This document shows positions 1 through 8,726 of a stretch of 64,000 nt of DNA, piece by piece (positions within the stretch are counted from its first letter, which is position 1; each line of letters begins with the position of its first letter). The notes below the pieces were generated by a model. That model was not told where the DNA came from, made no database searches, and saw nothing but the letters and a program-made list of their open reading frames with translations. Source of the DNA: Planctomycetota bacterium (GTDB lineage: Bacteria; Planctomycetota; Phycisphaerae; Sedimentisphaerales; Anaerohalosphaeraceae); NCBI GenBank assembly GCA_029552545.1, contig JAKPDO010000037.1, positions 62,001-126,000 of the forward strand. The letters run 5' to 3'. The translations under genes were made by a program, and so were the position numbers.

Positions 1-213
1 GTAATAGACTTCCCCGGAATCCGGTCGCTCCAGCACAATCAGGTGCTTCATAAAGACGGTCTTGCCGCAGCCGCTCGGCCCGATGATGACCGTCGTCTTG
101 CCCTCTTCAATAGCCATCGAGACGTTATCCAGGACCAGCTTCTGGCCGTACCGTTTTATCAAATCACGGACGACAAGAATTCCATCTTCCGGCTGAATCT
201 GTTTTTGACTCAA
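1..213 (-). CDS. mlaF: Mla-type ABC transporter ATP-binding protein (partial)
   Basis: Only the N-terminal 71 codons are inside the window; the gene runs off the left edge. The translated piece has a Walker A loop GPSGCGKTVFMKHL preceded by the usual ABC beta-strand region (LVLDNVSMAIEEGKTTVIIG). I place the start at a TTG at 213 because GGAGG lies 4 bases upstream and the nearby ATG and GTG run straight into a stop. It follows mlaE by 16 bases on the same strand, so the pair would be the ATPase and permease of a phospholipid/retrograde lipid transporter (Mla/MCE type). The family is inferred mostly from the mlaE neighbour; the ATPase fragment alone is generic. Confidence 0.8.
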   Translation of the reverse strand, partial: MSQKQIQPEDGILVVRDLIKRYGQKLVLDNVSMAIEEGKTTVIIGPSGCGKTVFMKHLIVLERPDSGEVYY

Positions 214-229
214 CGAACCTCCGTCACCA

Positions 230-1039
230 TTAAATCAGCGGCCGCAGCGGCCAGAAGGTTTTATACACCGCACTGAGAACAACAGCAAATACATAATTCA
301 GCGCCAGGATCGAAATAAAACACCCGACAAACGCCTCCGTACAGGCCTCCCCGACGCCCCGCGCCCCCTCTCGGCAGGTAAATCCCTTATAACAGCTGAT
401 TAGGGCGATCGCCCCACCGAAAAAGAATCCCTTCAGAGCTCCGGTCGATACGTCCCATAATTCCACCCCCATCGCGCTGTAGTTCCAATAAGCACCGGGA
501 TTGATGCCCAGCTGTTTGACACTCACAAAAAAGCCGCCCAGAATACCCAGCAAGTCCGCGTAAATAATCAAAAGCGGTGTCAGCAGAAGGCACGCTAAAA
601 CCCGCGGAGCCACCAGATACCGGATGGGACTGACTCCAAAACTCTGCACGGCTGCAATCTGCTCGGTTACATTCATCGTGCCCAGCTCCGCCGTCAGGGC
701 CCCTCCGACCCGTCCGGCCAGCATCACCGCCGCCAGAACGGGCCCTAATTCTTTCACAACCGCTATGTTAATTAACACACCCAAGCGCTCTTCCAGGCCC
801 ATCGATGCCAGCTGTCCATAGGCCTGAATGGCCAAAATCATTCCGACAAAAGCCCCCGTGGCCATCACGACGGGAACACTTTTCACCCCGATTACATTCA
901 TCTGATTCAGAACCAAAGGATAGGAACGGGGATGAAAAAAAGTATGAATCATCGCCCGAAATGACTCGCCCGAAAATCGTCCAAAACGGCCGAATCCTTC
1001 TATACAGGCAATCGTTCGCTCTCCGAGAATCTCTATCAT
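230..1039 (-). CDS. mlaE: MlaE family ABC transporter permease
   Basis: 269 residues, close to the usual MlaE length of about 260. It shows the hydrophobic multi-helix permease pattern and the family-typical stretch VVKELGPVLAAVMLAGRVG (around residues 94-112) followed by the AELGTM segment. MlaE proteins form the inner-membrane channel of the MCE/Mla system that moves phospholipids between inner and outer membrane, consistent with other outer-membrane genes in this window. The ATPase gene follows 16 bases downstream, so they form an operon whose MCE (MlaD-like) partner would lie outside the window. The ATG is preceded by AAAGGAAA. Confidence 0.9.
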   Translation of the reverse strand: MIEILGERTIACIEGFGRFGRFSGESFRAMIHTFFHPRSYPLVLNQMNVIGVKSVPVVMATGAFVGMILAIQAYGQLASMGLEERLGVLINIAVVKELGPVLAAVMLAGRVGGALTAELGTMNVTEQIAAVQSFGVSPIRYLVAPRVLACLLLTPLLIIYADLLGILGGFFVSVKQLGINPGAYWNYSAMGVELWDVSTGALKGFFFGGAIALISCYKGFTCREGARGVGEACTEAFVGCFISILALNYVFAVVLSAVYKTFWPLRPLI

Positions 1040-1362
1040 TTCAATTTCCTTTCACAATCAATACTTATATTCCAAACTATCGGTCTTTTCTTATCCTCCT
1101 TTGCAAAAAACAACCTTCCGAAAAAAATTGCCTCTTTTGTCTATTTTAACACAAAAAATCCTATCTTTTATAGGTCTCAAAGACCGGAAAAAGGACATAA
1201 CTTCTTGTAATATAAATAGTTATTAACAATCTTAGAAGAACCGAGACTTGCAATATTTTGCCTATTTTAACTAAAGATTTTTCAGGCCGACTTCCGATTA
1301 AAACCCCAGATTGACCAGTTTTCCCATTTTAACGCCCAATTAAATGTGAAAGGGAGAGGTTT
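1040..1362. other. AT-rich divergent intergenic region with TATTTTAAC repeats
   Basis: This 323-base gap separates the divergent mlaE and B12-fold genes. I find no ORF with coding character and no RNA gene. It is strongly AT-rich and carries TATTTTAAC at 1142-1150 and 1263-1271 plus ATTTTAAC at 1326-1333, all on the plus strand. A small inverted repeat CCTAT-N5-ATAGG lies near 1162-1176. Promoters for both flanking genes must lie here, but I could not pick a convincing -35/-10 pair. Confidence 0.55.
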
Positions 1363-2085
1363 ATGGTTGATGAACACATTCTCGAAAAGTACCTTCGCTC
1401 ACTTCTTTCCGGGGACCGTATCTCTTGTCGGCTTGTCATTGAGGATGTCCTCAAAAACGGAGTACCGGCCCATCAAGTGTACCTGGACGTTATTTGGCCG
1501 ATTATGGTCGAAATCGAACGGCTCTACCGAGAAGGACGAATCGACTCCGCCCAGGAGGCCTTCGCCTCCCGAATCAACCGAACTTTAGTCAACCAACTCC
1601 AAAACAAACTCCCCAGAAAACCTGAAAAGCAAAAGAAAGTTGTTATATGCACTGCGGATAATGAACAAGCAGAACTCGGCGGTCAAATGCTTACAGACTT
1701 GTTCGAAAGCGACGGATGGGAAACCCGCTTCCTTGGGGGGAGTGTTTGTACAGACGATATTCTTGCTTTTATCCATACATATTCTCCTGATATCCTCCTC
1801 CTTTATGGAATGAACGGCTCGGACGCACCCGGTATTCGCCGGCTGATCGACAGAATCCGAGAAATTAACGCATGGCCTAACATGCGTATTATGCTTTCCG
1901 GGGGCGTATTTGGACGCGCAGAGGGACTCTGGGAGGAAATAGGAGCCGACTTATATGCCCCCGACCCCCAGCAGGCCGTCCAACTGGCCAATATGGATCG
2001 GGCGACAGCCCCTGTACCGCAGAAAACCATTAAGCAAAAGATAAAAAACACCGCCAGACAAACCGCCTCTGCGGCAAACCGCTGA
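1363..2085 (+). CDS. B12-binding-fold protein lacking the cobalt-ligand histidine
   Basis: 240 residues. Residues about 5-85 form a helical region like the B12-binding-2 four-helix cap (VYLDVIWPIMVEIERLYREG, then QEAFASRINRTL). Residues about 90-205 form a Rossmann-like B12-binding domain (KKVVICTAD, LGGQMLTDLFESDGWETRFLGG, DILLLYG, MLSGGVFG). The arrangement resembles CarH/LitR-type light or cobalamin sensors without the MerR DNA-binding domain. The expected GExHxLG motif reads NEQAELG, so the cobalt-binding histidine is alanine. A basic Ala/Lys-rich tail follows. The start has GGGAGAGG just upstream. It may be a signalling protein or adaptor; the ligand is unknown. Confidence 0.72.
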   Translation: MVDEHILEKYLRSLLSGDRISCRLVIEDVLKNGVPAHQVYLDVIWPIMVEIERLYREGRIDSAQEAFASRINRTLVNQLQNKLPRKPEKQKKVVICTADNEQAELGGQMLTDLFESDGWETRFLGGSVCTDDILAFIHTYSPDILLLYGMNGSDAPGIRRLIDRIREINAWPNMRIMLSGGVFGRAEGLWEEIGADLYAPDPQQAVQLANMDRATAPVPQKTIKQKIKNTARQTASAANR

Positions 2086-2127
2086 GAGGGTTTCGGTTCG
2101 TCTGTTGTTCTTTTACCAGAAAAAACA

Positions 2128-2156
2128 TTGCTCTTTTCGGAACAGGGTGGTATAAA
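2128..2156 (+). promoter_or_regulatory. Sigma70-type promoter of the EIIA gene
   Basis: TTGCTC (2128-2133), a 17-base spacer and TATAAA (2151-2156) lie about 60 bases before the EIIA start. The same -35/-10 pair recurs before the GH27 gene at 48698-48726, which supports it as a real promoter form in this genome. Confidence 0.6.
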
Positions 2157-2218
2157 GTTGTGCTTGTTTTTCTGAGGAAACGAAATGTTGAATAAGACTC
2201 GGTCAACAGGAATCAGGT

Positions 2219-2677
2219 ATGATTTTGACGCAAATTCTGCAGCCGACCTGCATTAAAGCGCCGCTGGAAAGTCGGGATAAAACCAGCGCTATTGAAGAGT
2301 TGATAAACCTGCTCGCCAAAGCAGGACAGATTACCGATCCCGTTGGTGCCCTTGAAGCTGTAATGGAACGGGAACAGCAAAGAAGCACAGGCATCGGCTC
2401 AGGGATTGCTATTCCTCACGGAAAAACCGCCTCCGCCAAAGAGCTGGTTATGGCCTTCGGAATCGCAAAAAATCCGATTGACTTCGACAGCATTGATAAA
2501 AAACCCGTGAAAATCATCGTCCTGCTGTTGTCCCCGCCTGACTGCACCGGGCCCCATATCCAGGCCCTGGCCCGCATCAGCCGGCTGATGCTGGACGAAA
2601 CCCTCAAGGCCAAACTCGAAAAGGCCTCCTCTCCGGAAGAGGTTTACGAACTCATCAGCAGCAAAGAAACGGAATAA
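2219..2677 (+). CDS. ptsN: PTS EIIA, nitrogen-PTS/fructose type
   Basis: 152 residues, full length for the EIIA(Fru/Ntr) family (PF00359). The phosphorylatable histidine is H67 in GIAIPHGKT, preceded by the typical REQQRSTGIGSG segment. It would accept phosphate from HPr; HPr and EI are encoded at 15.4-17.4 kb. No sugar-specific EIIB or EIIC is visible anywhere in the window, which points to a regulatory rather than a transport role. A second EIIA of the same length sits at 17490-17948. The start is supported by AGGAATCAGGT upstream. It stands alone between the B12-fold gene and the convergent phosphorylase gene. Confidence 0.88.
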   Translation: MILTQILQPTCIKAPLESRDKTSAIEELINLLAKAGQITDPVGALEAVMEREQQRSTGIGSGIAIPHGKTASAKELVMAFGIAKNPIDFDSIDKKPVKIIVLLLSPPDCTGPHIQALARISRLMLDETLKAKLEKASSPEEVYELISSKETE

Positions 2678-2706
2678 TTCCCGACTGACCAGGCACGCAG
2701 GGCTGC

Positions 2707-5319
2707 TCATCCTCGGGATGCTTCCCACAGCACCATTCCCGGCTCATACGGCTCTACCAAATCCTGATGACGAGGAACGATTCGCAAACAGAATCCCTGT
2801 TTGCCGGAACTGCGGCATTCTATGTTCCCTTTGAAACGGGCAATCCTGTCTGGATTCAGAGAACCCTCTTCGTACTGCATCTCGGCAATTTTCCCGTCTT
2901 CAATGACACCGGAAGAATTGACGTGACCGTAGTAAATCTGTACGGAAATATCGGAAGGATTCAACCGTCCCAATTTCACTTCAGCCGTTATGGCCAGATT
3001 TGAGCCGACCTCAAGTTCCGGCACACGGCCGTTCCAGGCCACGTACTGCTCGCCCTTGCCGGACTGGACGGACACATTCAGAATCGCCAAATCGTCCCAG
3101 GCCATGCGCGTCCGCACCTTCCATTCTGAAAGCGCCCGCACCCTTGCCTCGCCGTTTTCCGTCAGTTCAGCCCACTTGACCGCCGCCGGTCGGTAATACC
3201 GGCGCGTATATTCCGCCACCATTCGGCTGGTATTAAATCGAGGCGCACACCATTTGATGGTATTCTTCATCCGTCGAATCCACTGACGCGGCAGCCGGTC
3301 CTTGGTGCGCATATAAAACAGCGGCACAACCTCCTGCTCGAGCAGATTGAAAATCGCCTGCGATTCCACCTGGTCCTGGTAGCTGAGGTCTTCGTACTCC
3401 TCGCCGGCTCCGATAATCCACCCGCTTTCCGGCACATACCCTTCGCACCACCAGCCGTCCAGCGTGCTCATATTCAGCACCCCGTTGATGGCTGCCTTCA
3501 TTCCGCTGGTTCCGCTGGCCTCCATCGGACGCCGCGGGTTGTTCAGCCACACATCCACTCCCTGAACCAGATACCGCGCAATATCCATATCATAATCTTC
3601 CAGGAAAATCAGCCGACGCCGAATCTCCGGATTCTGAGAGGCAAAATGCACAATCTGCCGAATCAGTTCCTTGCCGGCCGTATCCCGCGGATGGGCCTTG
3701 CCGGCAAAAATAAACTGAACCGGCGTCTGCGTATTCGTCAGCAGTTTCATCAGACGCTGCGGTTCCCGAAGCAGCAAAGTACCTCGTTTATAGGTAGCAA
3801 AACGCCGGGCAAAACCGATGGTCAGGGCCTCCGGGTCCAGTACTTCGTCAGCCCATCTTAATTCTGAATGGAAAGTCCCGCGACGCTCCAATTGACGTTT
3901 CAGACGCGCGCGAGCAAACGCAATCAGCCGTTCTTTGCATCGCTGATGTGTCCGCCAGAACTCCTCATCCGGAATCTGGTCAATCACCTGCCAGAGCGAC
4001 TTGTCCACAATCTCATCGGCCCAGCGGACGCCCAGGTACCGCTCATAAAGCTGATTCATCTCGGAGCTGAGCCAGGTTTTGGCATGAATCCCGTTTGTGA
4101 TGGAACCAATCGGCACCTCATGCACCGGAAGCTCCGGCCACAGATTCCGCCAAATCTGACGAGAAACCTGCCCATGCAGCTCGCTGACACCGTTGCGGAA
4201 CGCACTGCAGCGCAATGCCAAAACCGGCATCTTGAACGATTCCGAACCATCCTGCGGGCGAATGCGCCCCAGACCGAGGAACCGCTCGCGGTTGATGCCC
4301 AGCTTGCCGTAATAATGGCCGAAATATTTATCCATCAGCTCCACCGGAAACTCATCGCTTCCGGCAGCCACCGGCGTATGGACTGTAAACACGTTGCTGG
4401 CCTTGGCCGCTTCAAATGCTTCATCAAATGACATATTCCGAAGGCTGCGGAGCTTCGAAATCCGTTCAATCGCCAGAAAGGCCGCATGGCCTTCATTCAT
4501 ATGGCAGACCGTCGGCTCCAGCCCCATCGCATACAGCGCTTTCAAGCCCCCGATGCCCAACACAATTTCCTGACAGATTCGGGTTTCCAAATCTCCGCCG
4601 TACAGTGCCTGGGTAATCATCCGATCCTGCGGCGAATTGTCAGGCACATTTGTATCCAGCAGATACAGAGGAGTGCGCCCCACCTGCGCCTTCCAGATTT
4701 GAGCCGATACCGTACGTCCCGGAAACTGAATCGTCACCAGCAGCGGATGCCCTCCTTCTTTCCGTACCAGCTCCAAAGGCATCGTGTGAAAATCATTATC
4801 AATATAGTGTTCCTGCTGCCATCCGTCCGTATTCAGATATTGACGGAAATAGCCCTTCTGATACAGCAGCCCCACTCCCACCAGCGGAATTCCAAGGTCA
4901 GACGCACTCTTCAGATGATCACCCGCCAGGATTCCCAAACCGCCGGAGTAGATCGGGATACTCTCATGCACCCCAAACTCAGCGCAAAAATAAGCAATCA
5001 GAGGACGCGGCTGCTGGCCGTATATCTTGTCATACCAGCTCGGCGCATTCAGCGTCTGCTCCAGTTTCAGCTTGGCCTGCTGAAGCTGATACAAGAACCC
5101 TTCATTTCTCGCCAAATCCTCCAGACGCGCCTGCGAAATCATCCCGAGCATCCGGACGGGATTGTGCATGCACTGCTTCCACAAATCGTAGTCCGCCCGC
5201 CGGAAGATGTCTGTAATCTCATAATTCCAAGACCAATACATGTTGCTTGTAATCAGCTGCAGGTCCTTCAGCGGTTCCGGCAGCGACGGCTTGACGGTAA
5301 ATGTTCTGACATTTTGCAT
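2707..5319 (-). CDS. glgP: Alpha-glucan (glycogen/maltodextrin) phosphorylase, GT35
   Basis: 870 residues from the preferred start; an upstream in-frame ATG at 5388 would add 23 residues but has no ribosome site, while 5319 has GGGAAGA upstream. It belongs to the shorter bacterial alpha-glucan phosphorylase branch (TIGR02094-like): LQLITSNMYWSWN near the N-terminus, AYFCAEFGVHESIPIYSGGLGILAGDH, HMNEGHAAFLAIE, and the pyridoxal-phosphate site EASGTSGMKAAINGVLN whose lysine holds PLP. The reaction is phosphorolysis of alpha-1,4-glucan ends to glucose-1-phosphate in the cytoplasm. It is monocistronic as far as can be seen and convergent with the EIIA gene. Confidence 0.93.
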   Translation of the reverse strand: MQNVRTFTVKPSLPEPLKDLQLITSNMYWSWNYEITDIFRRADYDLWKQCMHNPVRMLGMISQARLEDLARNEGFLYQLQQAKLKLEQTLNAPSWYDKIYGQQPRPLIAYFCAEFGVHESIPIYSGGLGILAGDHLKSASDLGIPLVGVGLLYQKGYFRQYLNTDGWQQEHYIDNDFHTMPLELVRKEGGHPLLVTIQFPGRTVSAQIWKAQVGRTPLYLLDTNVPDNSPQDRMITQALYGGDLETRICQEIVLGIGGLKALYAMGLEPTVCHMNEGHAAFLAIERISKLRSLRNMSFDEAFEAAKASNVFTVHTPVAAGSDEFPVELMDKYFGHYYGKLGINRERFLGLGRIRPQDGSESFKMPVLALRCSAFRNGVSELHGQVSRQIWRNLWPELPVHEVPIGSITNGIHAKTWLSSEMNQLYERYLGVRWADEIVDKSLWQVIDQIPDEEFWRTHQRCKERLIAFARARLKRQLERRGTFHSELRWADEVLDPEALTIGFARRFATYKRGTLLLREPQRLMKLLTNTQTPVQFIFAGKAHPRDTAGKELIRQIVHFASQNPEIRRRLIFLEDYDMDIARYLVQGVDVWLNNPRRPMEASGTSGMKAAINGVLNMSTLDGWWCEGYVPESGWIIGAGEEYEDLSYQDQVESQAIFNLLEQEVVPLFYMRTKDRLPRQWIRRMKNTIKWCAPRFNTSRMVAEYTRRYYRPAAVKWAELTENGEARVRALSEWKVRTRMAWDDLAILNVSVQSGKGEQYVAWNGRVPELEVGSNLAITAEVKLGRLNPSDISVQIYYGHVNSSGVIEDGKIAEMQYEEGSLNPDRIARFKGNIECRSSGKQGFCLRIVPRHQDLVEPYEPGMVLWEASRG

Positions 5320-5508
5320 AGGTCTTCCCTGATTCAGATTTTTTAGCGCACTCTTTTCCGCTCGATGAGAGAGTGCCGCTTTTGTCATCGGTTATACACA
5401 CTATATCCTTAATCGGAAAACACGCTCCGTTCTCTTTGGCTTTCTTGATTTCTACGATTATCGGACGGAAAAGATAAGAACAAAAAGAAAATGGGGCATT
5501 CAGGAGTC

Positions 5509-6426
5509 CTATTTACCTGTACCTCCGAAATTGCCTGTGCTCCCAGAATCCATTTCCCCCAGAATTCCAAAAGAGGTTAACTCTCCAATATCATAGATTT
5601 TGGGACGCATCCTCATCACGGCAAATTGTGGGCTGACCACGAGCAGCAGGTCTCCTTCGCGAAGCAGCACCGGCCGCTGACTTGACGAACCTGACGAGGA
5701 AAGAACCAACTCAAGGGCCACTCCAAGAGGGGCTTTCCCCTTTATCTCAAAACCAATCGGGCGTTCAGGGTCAACCGCCAAATTACGGCTCAAATCGTTC
5801 CACATCACCAGAAGCGGAAGAGGAGGTTCCACTGAAGTTCGGACAATCTCCAATGCATCTCTCAGCGTCACATCTTCTCGAAGGCCCGATAAATCCGCTT
5901 CTTTCTGCAGGATTTTATCAATTTCAATCCCACCAGCTCTTTGTTTATTCTCCTGAACAACCAAAGAAATGCCTTGCAGGTCTCTTTTTTTGAACATCTC
6001 GGGGTCCAGGTTTTCAGGAGACGTCTTTCTGTGTTCTCCTTTTTTCTCTTCCTGCAAAAGGTGTATTTGTGCCGAGATAATTTCCGCAAGATTTATTTTG
6101 CCTGCATAAACATCCGCCAAAACATAAAAATATCCCTTGTCCTCAATATTCCTGAGGAAAAACTCTTTTTTGCTCTTGAACAATTCTTCAAGGAGTTTTT
6201 GGCCCGTTTCGCCCCCCTCTATCTTCTCTAAACCGCGCACTTTTACCCGCAATCTGAGATTTTTCACTTGTTTCCATTCATCAATACGGCAGGTAAATTC
6301 ACTGGCGGAATGAACTTGCAGAACAGTAAGAATATAAATCCTTTGTCGGTCCATTTCCTCTTCGAGTGAAATGGCATCCCCACAAAGGATTATCAGCCAA
6401 ATGAGAACCCAAATGTTTTTCTTCAT
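5509..6426 (-). CDS. Secreted protein with SNase-like and STN-like domains
   Basis: 305 residues from MKKNIW, chosen because it begins a signal peptide (hydrophobic residues 5-16). Residues about 38-122 resemble the degenerate staphylococcal-nuclease fold: CRIDEW, VKVRGLE, then ELFKSKKEFFLRNIEDKGYF and LADVYAGKINLAEII, mirroring the RNI...YFR.LADVYVDG.NLA pattern I associate with planctomycete SNase-like proteins. The classical nuclease arginines and acidic residues are not evident, so activity is doubtful. Residues about 190-285 resemble the secretin/TonB short N-terminal fold (LREDVTLRDALEIV, PIGFEIKGKAPLGVALELVL, VYD-like KIYDIGELT). Function unknown; a periplasmic binding or scaffold role is a guess. 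It stands alone and diverges from the EF-G gene. Confidence 0.55.
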   Translation of the reverse strand: MKKNIWVLIWLIILCGDAISLEEEMDRQRIYILTVLQVHSASEFTCRIDEWKQVKNLRLRVKVRGLEKIEGGETGQKLLEELFKSKKEFFLRNIEDKGYFYVLADVYAGKINLAEIISAQIHLLQEEKKGEHRKTSPENLDPEMFKKRDLQGISLVVQENKQRAGGIEIDKILQKEADLSGLREDVTLRDALEIVRTSVEPPLPLLVMWNDLSRNLAVDPERPIGFEIKGKAPLGVALELVLSSSGSSSQRPVLLREGDLLLVVSPQFAVMRMRPKIYDIGELTSFGILGEMDSGSTGNFGGTGK

Positions 6427-6563
6427 CGAAACCCTGTACCATATTATATGCTGTTTTACTCTAAGGTCAATAAAACCGAAATCCAAGGCAGATTAAAGTC
6501 TATTTGGATACACAATAAAAGATATTATCGATTATCGAACGCTCTTTTCCGCATATTTAAGAC

Positions 6564-6592
6564 TTGTAGAAGAAACATTTTCCCTGTACAAT
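6564..6592 (+). promoter_or_regulatory. Promoter of the EF-G-2 gene
   Basis: TTGTAG (6564-6569), a 17-base spacer and TACAAT (6587-6592) lie about 52 bases before the GTG start, in the gap between divergent genes. Confidence 0.55.
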
Positions 6593-6644
6593 CACGATTT
6601 TTACGCAAAAGACGAAAAAAGTTTAAGTTTGGAGGTTGACAAGC

Positions 6645-8675
6645 GTGGCAGCAATCAAAGATTTTCGCAATGTGGTTCTTTTAGGACACGGCGGAGCCGG
6701 CAAAACTTCGCTGGCGGAAGCCATTCTTCATAAAGCCGGTGTTATCAACCGCTTAGGGAGTGTTGATGAAAAAAATACCGTGTCCGATTTCGATGAGGAG
6801 GAAAAAAACCGCGGCCATTCCATCTACTCATCACTCCTCTACTTCACCCACGCAGGGAAAACCGTCAACCTGATTGACACCCCCGGTTATCCGGATTTTA
6901 TCGGGGCGGCCTTGATGTCCATCCCTGCCGCCGATACGGCCGTAATCGTCATCAGTGCCTCCGCCGGTATCGAAATCAACACCCGAAAACTGTTTGCAGC
7001 AGCTTCCGCCGCCGGCAAGGCACGAATTATCGTCATCAATAAAATCGATGCAGAAAATGCTGACCTGAAAGAATTGCTCGGGCAAATCCAGGAATCTTTT
7101 GGACCGCAATGCAGGCCGGCCAACCTGCCTTCTCAGGACAAAAATTCCGTGATTGACTGCATCCGAAACAAATCCGGCCAGTCTCCCGTGATGGATGTCG
7201 CCAAAGCCCATACGGAATTACTCGAAAGCATCATTGAGGCCGACGACCAGTTAATGGAAAGTTACTTATCCGGCGAAACCATTTCGGATGAAAAAATTTC
7301 GGAAGTCTTCGTCAAGGCCCTTGTGTCCGGAACGGTCATCCCCATCCTGTTTACCAATGCCAAAACCGAAGTGGGCATCCCGGAACTGATGAACATGCTG
7401 GCGCTCTATGCTCCCTCTCCCGCGGATGTAAAACCCCCGGTCCTCACAGACGGCGAGAAAAAAATCGAAATCACCCCGGACCCAAACGGTCCGTTCGCCG
7501 GACTGGTTTTCCGCGTCGGCTACGAAGCCCGCTCCAATATGAAGTATGCCTCCATCCGGATTTTCAGCGGAAAACTCGATTCCTCCACGCAGCTGTTTGT
7601 CGGGGATGCACGAAAACCCATTCGACCGGGCCATCCGCTCAAAATGCTCGGCGGAGAAATCAAAGAGGTCGAAGGAGGAACGTGCGGCGACATCATCACG
7701 CTGACCAAAATTGATGAGCTCTCGCACGGCCTCCTTGTACACGACGGCAAATTCTCCGGCAAATTCGAGCTGCCCGCTATTCCCAAACCTATGTTTTCTC
7801 TGGCACTCGAGCCGATTTCACGAAACGATGAAAACCGGCTCAGCAGCGCGCTGGAAAAACTGTGCGAGGAAGACGTCTGCTTTAAGGTCAACCGAGACCC
7901 GCAGACCAAAGAGCTGGTCATCAGCGGTCTGGGAGACCTGCACCTGCGGATTATGCTGGCCAAAATGGAAAACCGTTACAAAGTTTCCGTGCATACCAAG
8001 CCGCCCAAGATTCCCTACCGCGAAACCATCACCGCCAAGGCGGAAGGACACTATCGTCACAAAAAGCAGACCGGCGGTGCCGGCCAGTTCGGCGAAGTGT
8101 ATCTGCGTGTCGAGCCCGCCCCGCGGGATTCCGACCCGCCGCTGATTTTCAGCTGGGACATTTACGGCGGCACCATTCCCGGCCAGTTCGAGCCGGCCAT
8201 TCTTAAAGGCATCCAGGATGTGATGGAAAGCGGCATCGTCGCCGGCTTCCCGATGCAGGATATCAAGGTCTCCGTCTATGACGGCAAGCACCATCCGGTC
8301 GATTCCAAAGAAGTGGCCTTCCGCACGGCCGGCAAAGGGGCTTTTATTGACGCCCTCGAAAAAGCCAAACCGGTCCTGCTGGAACCCATCGTGAATATGG
8401 AAATCACCGTTCCGGCCGAGAATATGGGCGACATCACCGGCGATATGGCCTCCCGACGCGGACGCGTCACCGGCCAGGAAATGCTTCCGGGCGGGATGGT
8501 TCTGATTCGGGCCCAGGTGCCGCTGTCCGAAGTAGCCAACTACAACAGCCAGCTCAAAAGCGTCACCGGCGGTCAGGGCAGCTACTCGATGGAGCTGAGC
8601 CACTACGAACCGACTCCGCCGAATATCCAGCAGCAGGTAGTCGCCCAATATAAGAAAGAAAAACAAGCGGAATAA
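6645..8675 (+). CDS. fusA2: Elongation factor G-like protein, EF-G-2 subfamily
   Basis: 676 residues. The G1 motif is GHGGAGKTSLAEAIL rather than the AHIDAGKTT of canonical EF-G. G3 is DTPGYPDF and G4 is NKID, the pattern of the EF-G-2 (Thermus TTHA1498-like) subfamily. Domains: GTPase about 1-265, domain II about 285-375, domain III about 385-460, domain IV about 465-590, domain V to the end. I prefer GTG at 6645 over TTG at 6636 because GGAGG ends 9 bases before the GTG but abuts the TTG. Its role relative to the translocase EF-G is uncertain. It is followed by a strong terminator and appears monocistronic. Confidence 0.85.
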   Translation: MAAIKDFRNVVLLGHGGAGKTSLAEAILHKAGVINRLGSVDEKNTVSDFDEEEKNRGHSIYSSLLYFTHAGKTVNLIDTPGYPDFIGAALMSIPAADTAVIVISASAGIEINTRKLFAAASAAGKARIIVINKIDAENADLKELLGQIQESFGPQCRPANLPSQDKNSVIDCIRNKSGQSPVMDVAKAHTELLESIIEADDQLMESYLSGETISDEKISEVFVKALVSGTVIPILFTNAKTEVGIPELMNMLALYAPSPADVKPPVLTDGEKKIEITPDPNGPFAGLVFRVGYEARSNMKYASIRIFSGKLDSSTQLFVGDARKPIRPGHPLKMLGGEIKEVEGGTCGDIITLTKIDELSHGLLVHDGKFSGKFELPAIPKPMFSLALEPISRNDENRLSSALEKLCEEDVCFKVNRDPQTKELVISGLGDLHLRIMLAKMENRYKVSVHTKPPKIPYRETITAKAEGHYRHKKQTGGAGQFGEVYLRVEPAPRDSDPPLIFSWDIYGGTIPGQFEPAILKGIQDVMESGIVAGFPMQDIKVSVYDGKHHPVDSKEVAFRTAGKGAFIDALEKAKPVLLEPIVNMEITVPAENMGDITGDMASRRGRVTGQEMLPGGMVLIRAQVPLSEVANYNSQLKSVTGGQGSYSMELSHYEPTPPNIQQQVVAQYKKEKQAE

Positions 8676-8693
8676 AAAAACCAAAACAAACAG

Positions 8694-8724
8694 AAAGCCC
8701 GCTCTTCGAAGCGGGCTTTTTTCT
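8694..8724. terminator. Bidirectional Rho-independent terminator
   Basis: Perfect 10-bp stem AAAGCCCGCT / AGCGGGCTTT with a 6-base loop, followed by a T tract on the plus strand and preceded by an A-rich run on the same strand. It sits exactly between the convergent EF-G-2 gene and the Lpt operon end, so it can serve both. Confidence 0.88.
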
Positions 8725-8726
8725 TT

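Noticed and set aside
5320..5388. 23-residue longer start for the glucan phosphorylase
   Set aside because: No ribosome site before ATG 5388, whereas GGGAAGA precedes ATG 5319 and the family N-terminus begins there.
7818..8684. Long open frame of 288 codons antisense to the EF-G-2 gene
   Set aside because: It mirrors the codon bias of the conserved EF-G gene on the plus strand and has no family signature or ribosome site.
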